Positions 6,735-10,135 of a stretch of 10,135 bases of DNA are shown here, one piece after another. The position numbers were made by a program, and so were the translations under genes. The notes under the pieces are model-generated. The model saw only the letters and a list, made by a program, of their open reading frames with translations. It was not told where the DNA came from and made no database searches. Every line of letters begins with the position of its first letter. Positions within the stretch are counted from its first letter, which is position 1. This DNA comes from Spirochaeta sp. GTDB taxonomy: Bacteria > Spirochaetota > Spirochaetia > Spirochaetales_E > Spirochaetaceae_B. The stretch is taken from the NCBI GenBank assembly GCA_030590585.1, contig JAUUYD010000041.1, positions 1-10,135 on the forward strand, in the 5' to 3' direction.

Positions 6735-6980
6735 CTAGGCGTTTTTGTACTCCAGAAATTTATCGGCCAGGGCTTCAATGTTCTGAAGCTCAGCCAACTC
6801 AGCTCTGGGCACCTTGATGCTGAGTTCCCGCATGGAACATGATACCACTTCGATTATGTCGAGGCTGTTAGCCCCGTAATCTTTCATTGATTTTCGGGGA
6901 TCGATATCCCCTGCACTGATGTCGTCAAGGTTATCCTCGATAATCACTTTAATAACTTCAATGATTTCATCTTTTGTCAT
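6735..6980 (-). CDS. Acyl carrier protein, AcpK-like (HCS cassette donor type)
   Basis: This 81-residue free-standing carrier protein carries its phosphopantetheine on Ser39, in DYGANSLDIIEVV. The sequence around the serine is GANS instead of the usual fatty-acid-synthase DS(L/M), and helix III carries IKVPRAELAELQNIEALAD. Both features recall AcpK-type donor carriers that hold the acetyl group for the HMG-CoA-synthase-like enzyme during beta-branching. The ATG at 6980 has AGGAG about 7 nt upstream. The protein is acidic at its N-terminal helix, as carriers are. It lies between the reductase (44-bp gap) and the oxoamine synthase (8-bp gap), so it could serve as acetyl donor, as chain carrier, or both. 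No other carrier protein is present in the window, and the transferase at 3025-3657 is the obvious activating enzyme. Confidence 0.92.
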   Translation of the reverse strand: MTKDEIIEVIKVIIEDNLDDISAGDIDPRKSMKDYGANSLDIIEVVSCSMRELSIKVPRAELAELQNIEALADKFLEYKNA

Positions 6981-7011
6981 AATGTTCTCCTACATTCTGC
7001 GGTTTGTAAAC

Positions 7012-7037
7012 GACTCAAGCCCTCTCAGGTTTGAGTC
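7012..7037 (-). other. Stem-loop spanning the reductase stop codon, before the ACP gene
   Basis: GACTCAAGCC (7012-7021) and GGTTTGAGTC (7028-7037) form 10-bp inverted arms with one mismatch and a 6-nt loop. The TGA stop of the short-chain reductase (7025-7027) falls in the loop. In the operon transcript (- strand) the mismatch is A-C and no run of U follows, so this is not a standard terminator. It might be an RNA processing or stability element raising the output of the downstream ACP message. Function is inference. Confidence 0.4.
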
Positions 7038-7837
7038 TCTTTTGTCCTGAGATAATCCATCATGGAGTTATCCCGAAAGGGAAGTCCCAAATCCGCCTCT
7101 ATGATTTGCCCGTTTAGAGCGTTCATTAACCCGCTGCAAAGAGCCAACACGACTTTACTACAATCCTCGGGAGTTAGTATACCGGACTCGCCTAAGCCTT
7201 TGACTTCCTCGAGCCATTTAAAGTACTCGTCTCCGAAAATAGCTTCGAAGGACGGGGTTCGAACGGTACCGAATCGGATGGTATTCACCCTGCACCCCTC
7301 TTCGGAGAGATGAACAGCCAGATAGCGGGTGAAAAACTCCAACAGGGCCTTGGATGCCGCCACATAATCGTATCCCCGGTAATAATGATCCGGGCCATTG
7401 GAGGAAACACCAACCACATGCTCTGGATATCGACCGAAAGCGGCATGAATCTGTTTCACATAATCAATCATCGGCCAACTGCTGTAATCGAAGGTTTTGT
7501 AGAGAGATTTCTTACGGTAGTCATTCAGGGTTTCAGCCTTCAGCGCGAATCCGACATTGCTGATGAAAATATTAATACTGTCGGATGTTTCCTTCACAGC
7601 TTCCATGACAAGACCGGTATCTTCCTCCCGGGATACATCGGCTTCGATGATAAGAGGCATCGGTGCATCCCGTTCCGCAAAGAGCTTGAGGATATCCTCC
7701 TCTTCGGTGGACCCCCATCGATAGGTGATAACGGTATTGGCACCGGCTGCACCCAGTTCCAGAGCCGTAGCCAGACCGATGCCTCCCGTCCCGCCTGTTA
7801 TAAGCGCCGTTTTACCTGAAAGATCAATTGCTGTCAT
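7025..7837 (-). CDS. Short-chain dehydrogenase/reductase, FabL-like enoyl reductase or ketoreductase
   Basis: This 270-residue NAD(P)H-dependent Rossmann reductase has the cofactor motif TGGTGGIG at residues 14-21. ADVS (66-69) and SNVG (93-96, replacing the usual NNAG) follow, and Arg40 after strand 2 suggests NADPH. The active site is unusual. Counting back from Lys163 in YDYVAASK, the classical Tyr-x3-Lys position is Val159, whereas Tyr156 gives Tyr-x6-Lys, the signature of the enoyl-ACP reductases FabI and FabL. The following LLEFFTRYLAVHL also resembles FabL. An enoyl-ACP reductase reducing the 3-methyl-enoyl product of the neighbouring ECH2 fits best, but a ketoreductase role cannot be excluded. 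The substrate region (about 100-135, rich in Tyr/Trp) does not look like FabG. The start ATG shares one base with the upstream stop (TGATG), so translation is coupled to ECH2. Confidence 0.88.
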   Translation of the reverse strand: MTAIDLSGKTALITGGTGGIGLATALELGAAGANTVITYRWGSTEEEDILKLFAERDAPMPLIIEADVSREEDTGLVMEAVKETSDSINIFISNVGFALKAETLNDYRKKSLYKTFDYSSWPMIDYVKQIHAAFGRYPEHVVGVSSNGPDHYYRGYDYVAASKALLEFFTRYLAVHLSEEGCRVNTIRFGTVRTPSFEAIFGDEYFKWLEEVKGLGESGILTPEDCSKVVLALCSGLMNALNGQIIEADLGLPFRDNSMMDYLRTKETQT

Positions 7838-8598
7838 CAGTTCTCCAATTCGGCGTACAGTTCGTCAATATGCCCCCGGGTTTCGGGAAAGCCGAAACTG
7901 ATACGATGCATCATGTCTTCCTGGAGTCGGGCATCCATCAATAGCTTCTTTTTCCTGATGCTCAGGGAATACTTCAGAAGTTGGATGGACTTGGGATTCT
8001 TCTCTGCAATCAGCCGGGCGATATCCCGGGCAACCGGTATGACACGTATTTTAGTAACGATGTGATTGATGTTGGTACCCATACGCTCCAGCTCACTACC
8101 CTTGAACCGTTTGGCTGTATACATCATCTCGGCTGCCGCAAAGGGACCAACGAGTTCGGACAACAATGTTGTGGTACCCATTCCCGGAGTAAAGCCCATG
8201 GACATGAACACCGCGCCGTACCGGCTTTCCCTGGCTGCGACGACAATATCACAACATGTAACCATTGCAAGACCACCACCCATGGCGTGGCCCTCCACTG
8301 CGGCGATAATGGGAAACCCGAGGTTCACCAGACGTTCTGACAAAACCAGGTCCTTAACAACAATTCGGCCTTCAGTCAGAGCAATGAGAGTATCTTTATC
8401 CGCGCCGGCACTGAACACATCGTGCAGCCCGTGGAGCACCATCACTTTCGGGACTTCCGAAAGATTTTCCAAATCGTTCATGGTATTCAGGAAGTCGTTT
8501 ACGAATTGCTCAGAGAAGATGTTTTTGCTCTTTTTATCGTTCATCTTCACCCAGGCGATACCGTCGCTATCAACCTTCAAGTCTATGACTCCGCTCAT
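7837..8598 (-). CDS. PksI-like ECH2: 3-methylglutaconyl-ACP decarboxylase (crotonase fold)
   Basis: In beta-branching cassettes ECH2 decarboxylates 3-methylglutaconyl-ACP to 3-methylcrotonyl-ACP. This 253-residue protein shows the subfamily marks rather than those of an ordinary hydratase. They are VFSAGADKDTL with Lys68, GHAMGGGLAM in the oxyanion-hole region, ARESRYGAVFMSMGFTPGMGTT (the GFTPGMG stretch is typical of PksI-type ECH2), and MMHRISF near the C-terminus with His231. Lys68 and His231 align by eye with the lysine and histidine reported as catalytic in CurF ECH2. The hydratase glutamate is absent at its usual place. It overlaps ECH1 by 4 nt (ATGA) and the reductase by 1 nt. A fatty-acid-oxidation role is unlikely given this motif set and the lack of thiolase or acyl-CoA dehydrogenase genes. 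Confidence 0.9.
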   Translation of the reverse strand: MSGVIDLKVDSDGIAWVKMNDKKSKNIFSEQFVNDFLNTMNDLENLSEVPKVMVLHGLHDVFSAGADKDTLIALTEGRIVVKDLVLSERLVNLGFPIIAAVEGHAMGGGLAMVTCCDIVVAARESRYGAVFMSMGFTPGMGTTTLLSELVGPFAAAEMMYTAKRFKGSELERMGTNINHIVTKIRVIPVARDIARLIAEKNPKSIQLLKYSLSIRKKKLLMDARLQEDMMHRISFGFPETRGHIDELYAELEN

Positions 8599-9431
8599 AC
8601 CATCTCCTTTTCACCCGATCCGGTCAGCGCTGAACCGGGTTTAAACCGGTCGAACCATTCCGGTAAATCACCTTCTGTGAAGGCACGAACCCCTTCCCGG
8701 GTACCCGGTTCCAATGCAATCTTCACCAATTCATCCACGGCCCGCTTCCCTCTATCCTCGAAGGGAATACCCATGATGTCCACGACAAAAGATTTATACC
8801 TTTCGGTGGCCTTCGGTGAAATGCGTACGAGACGCCGTCCCAGTTTTCTGACGGCAGATTCCATTTTTTCTGGAGGATGAACTTCCTCAACCAATCCGAT
8901 ATCCCTGGCATCCCGGGCACTGATTACAGCCGCCGACTGTACCAGATAAGCCGCCCTCTTGGGTGAGATGCGCATGGCAAGAAGATACGGCATCACATTG
9001 GCCGGAATGAGACCCAAATATGCTTCACCTAATTCAAAATCGACATTTTCAGCGGCGATTACAATATCGCATGCGGCAGCCAGTCCGACACCACCCGCTT
9101 TGACCGCGCCTTCCACGACAGCAACCGTTGTCTTCGGACAGTCATTCAGAACTGCCAGCATATTGGCATAGGCCTGGATTTTTTTTTCAAACACCACCTT
9201 GTCCGTATTATCCAGATATGCCGCCAGATCCATCCCCAGACAGAAATGGGCCCCTCGTGAACGCAGGAGAATGAATCGAACCTCCGAATCGGCCGCATGA
9301 GTGTGAACGGCTTCAGTGACTGCCTTCAGCAGCGAAGACCTCAGCAGATTACCCTCATCCCCTCCCGCCATGACGATGAGACCGACGCCGGAATCGACGG
9401 AGGTTTCCACCCGTGACGGATTCAGCTCCAC
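8595..9431 (-). CDS. PksH-like ECH1: HMG-ACP dehydratase (crotonase fold)
   Basis: ECH1 dehydrates the HMG-type thioester made by the HMG-CoA-synthase-like enzyme to the 3-methylglutaconyl form, the substrate of ECH2. This 278-residue protein has the oxyanion-hole segments AHFCLGMDL (residues 61-69) and GAVKAGGVGLAAACDIVIA (108-126). It also has FELGEAYLGLIPANVMP, in which Glu136 sits where crotonases carry a catalytic glutamate. The AGG-x-GL-x-A-x-CDIVIA and ELxxGLxPAxVxP patterns are those of PksH-type ECH1 proteins. The start is a GTG at 9431, 10 nt inside the end of the HMGS gene, with AGGA upstream. The C-terminal part (RDSIEF-like region replaced by GTREGVRAFTEGDLPEWFDRF) is normal for crotonases. 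A run of nine A in the sense strand lies in codons for EKKI (9179-9187), but the frame is intact. The gene order HMGS-ECH1-ECH2 is the usual HCS cassette order. Confidence 0.9.
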   Translation of the reverse strand: MELNPSRVETSVDSGVGLIVMAGGDEGNLLRSSLLKAVTEAVHTHAADSEVRFILLRSRGAHFCLGMDLAAYLDNTDKVVFEKKIQAYANMLAVLNDCPKTTVAVVEGAVKAGGVGLAAACDIVIAAENVDFELGEAYLGLIPANVMPYLLAMRISPKRAAYLVQSAAVISARDARDIGLVEEVHPPEKMESAVRKLGRRLVRISPKATERYKSFVVDIMGIPFEDRGKRAVDELVKIALEPGTREGVRAFTEGDLPEWFDRFKPGSALTGSGEKEMV

Positions 9432-10135
9432 GTATAAGTCCTGACGTAATTCTCGACTTTCTCCAGGGTGAGAAGGCCTTTCCCCTCATAGTTCGAGTCC
9501 CATAGACCTGAAGGAAAACTTCGGTCGGGAGTGTATTCCGCTACTTCGATGGAATCTTTTCGCGTCAGCTCGGTTTTCTCGTATTCGTCAATCGAAACAT
9601 CCCTGCGGGCATCCAGATGGGCTTCGATTCCCATGGCCTTCATTGCCTCTCCGGCTCCTCCGATAACTTTGGTGCTCCAGAATTCCCCGATTGCCCCGGA
9701 CCCGTAGGCGTAGAGACCCACACGGTCTCCATCTTTCACGTCGGAGTCACCGGAAAGCAGTGCGGCTATACCAACCATGTTGCTTGAACCGTAAGTGGAA
9801 CCCAAACGTCTGGAAAACCGGAGCGCTGGTATCACCCGATTGGCAAAGTCTTCCTTCACCTCGGCCTTTTTTCGCGGTGCGTTGACATTACAAAGAGTGC
9901 GGTGGGCTTGAAAAGCCATACCTGGAAATGGTGTGTGATAACTGAACCACTGGTGATCCTCATCAAATCCTGTCTCACTACCGGCCCATTTGACATAATC
10001 TTCCCAGGATCCCTCAAGGGCGTCCATATAGGAATACAGACTCACCTCGTTATTTCCCACTTCCGCCAGGGCACTGGGGCGGAATGTATCGTAGATGTCC
10101 GCCGACCAGGTTCCTTTACGGTGTATTTCGAAATC
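9422..10135 (-). CDS. HMG-CoA synthase-like (PksG-type) protein, C-terminal part
   Basis: The frame is open to the right edge of the window, giving 237 residues of a protein normally about 415 long. About 180 N-terminal residues, including the catalytic cysteine, are outside. The GTG at 10060 is therefore internal: the 25 codons before it read on as a typical HMGS stretch (ADIYDTFRPSALAEVGNN). Visible landmarks are SLYSYMDALEGSWEDY, the catalytic-His region FSYHTPFPGMAFQAHR (His67 of the visible part), YGSSNMVGIAALL and GLYAYGSGAIGEFWS. PksG-type enzymes add acetyl from a donor ACP to a beta-ketoacyl-ACP. The mevalonate enzyme MvaS is a relative, but the two downstream crotonases, donor ACP and absence of HMG-CoA reductase favour the branching role. 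It overlaps ECH1 by 10 nt, and the operon promoter must lie farther upstream. Confidence 0.92.
   Translation of the reverse strand, partial: DFEIHRKGTWSADIYDTFRPSALAEVGNNEVSLYSYMDALEGSWEDYVKWAGSETGFDEDHQWFSYHTPFPGMAFQAHRTLCNVNAPRKKAEVKEDFANRVIPALRFSRRLGSTYGSSNMVGIAALLSGDSDVKDGDRVGLYAYGSGAIGEFWSTKVIGGAGEAMKAMGIEAHLDARRDVSIDEYEKTELTRKDSIEVAEYTPDRSFPSGLWDSNYEGKGLLTLEKVENYVRTYTWS

Noticed and set aside
7837..9431. Reading the two crotonases as fatty acid beta-oxidation enoyl-CoA hydratases
   Set aside because: The second lacks the hydratase glutamate and carries the GFTPGMG and Lys/His marks of ECH2. The first has PksH-type motifs. No thiolase, acyl-CoA dehydrogenase or 3-hydroxyacyl-CoA dehydrogenase is present, and an HMGS-like gene precedes them.
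9422..10135. HMG-CoA synthase as part of the mevalonate pathway
   Set aside because: No HMG-CoA reductase, mevalonate kinase or related genes are in view, and the operon has ECH1, ECH2 and a donor ACP directly downstream. The missing N-terminal part prevents a final decision.
1..10135. tRNA, rRNA, CRISPR arrays, insertion sequences or attachment sites
   Set aside because: None seen on reading both strands: no direct repeat arrays, no transposase or integrase motifs and no cloverleaf-like segments. The few gaps between genes are all under 100 bp.

Overview
The window is bacterial DNA of roughly balanced base composition, with AGGAG-type ribosome binding sites, several GTG starts and tightly packed or overlapping genes. 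Nothing in it fixes the lineage. A free-living, possibly anaerobic bacterium with secondary or lipid metabolism is plausible, but I cannot name a phylum from 10 kb.

Left part (1-3009, + strand): the 3' part of an ABC-2 exporter ATPase whose start lies outside the window, its permease, then a CBS-CBS-ACT sensor protein with its own likely sigma-70 promoter, then a small zinc-ribbon membrane protein. These look like ordinary housekeeping or accessory genes. Only the exporter might serve the biosynthetic genes to the right.

Middle (3025-4945): a Sfp-type phosphopantetheinyl transferase (- strand) and a FabF-type ketosynthase (+ strand) are divergent, with only 19 bp between their start codons. 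The ketosynthase runs tail to tail into the big operon, and the two stop codons overlap in one TTAA.

Right part (4942-10135, all - strand, transcribed right to left and entering from outside the window): HMG-CoA-synthase-like protein (partial), ECH1-type dehydratase, ECH2-type decarboxylase, a short-chain reductase with the FabL/FabI-style Tyr-x6-Lys signature, an AcpK-like carrier protein, a PLP-dependent alpha-oxoamine synthase and a FabZ-like dehydratase. HMGS + ECH1 + ECH2 + dedicated ACP is the beta-branching ('HCS') cassette known from trans-AT and some cis-AT polyketide clusters. Here no modular PKS is visible. The cassette is joined instead to single-function fatty-acid-type enzymes and to an oxoamine synthase of the serine palmitoyltransferase/KBL/BioF superfamily.

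My working model, which is inference: the cassette builds a beta-methyl-branched acyl-ACP. In the simplest case this is 3-methylcrotonyl-ACP, reduced by the FabL-like enzyme to isovaleryl-ACP. The FabF- and FabZ-like enzymes lengthen or process the chain, the phosphopantetheinyl transferase activates the carrier, and the oxoamine synthase releases the chain by decarboxylative condensation with an amino acid. The product would be a methyl-branched alpha-amino ketone, resembling a sphingoid base or capnine. This combination is the most interesting content of the window. The HMGS active-site cysteine, any decarboxylating KS0 and any PKS genes would lie beyond position 10135 and cannot be judged.
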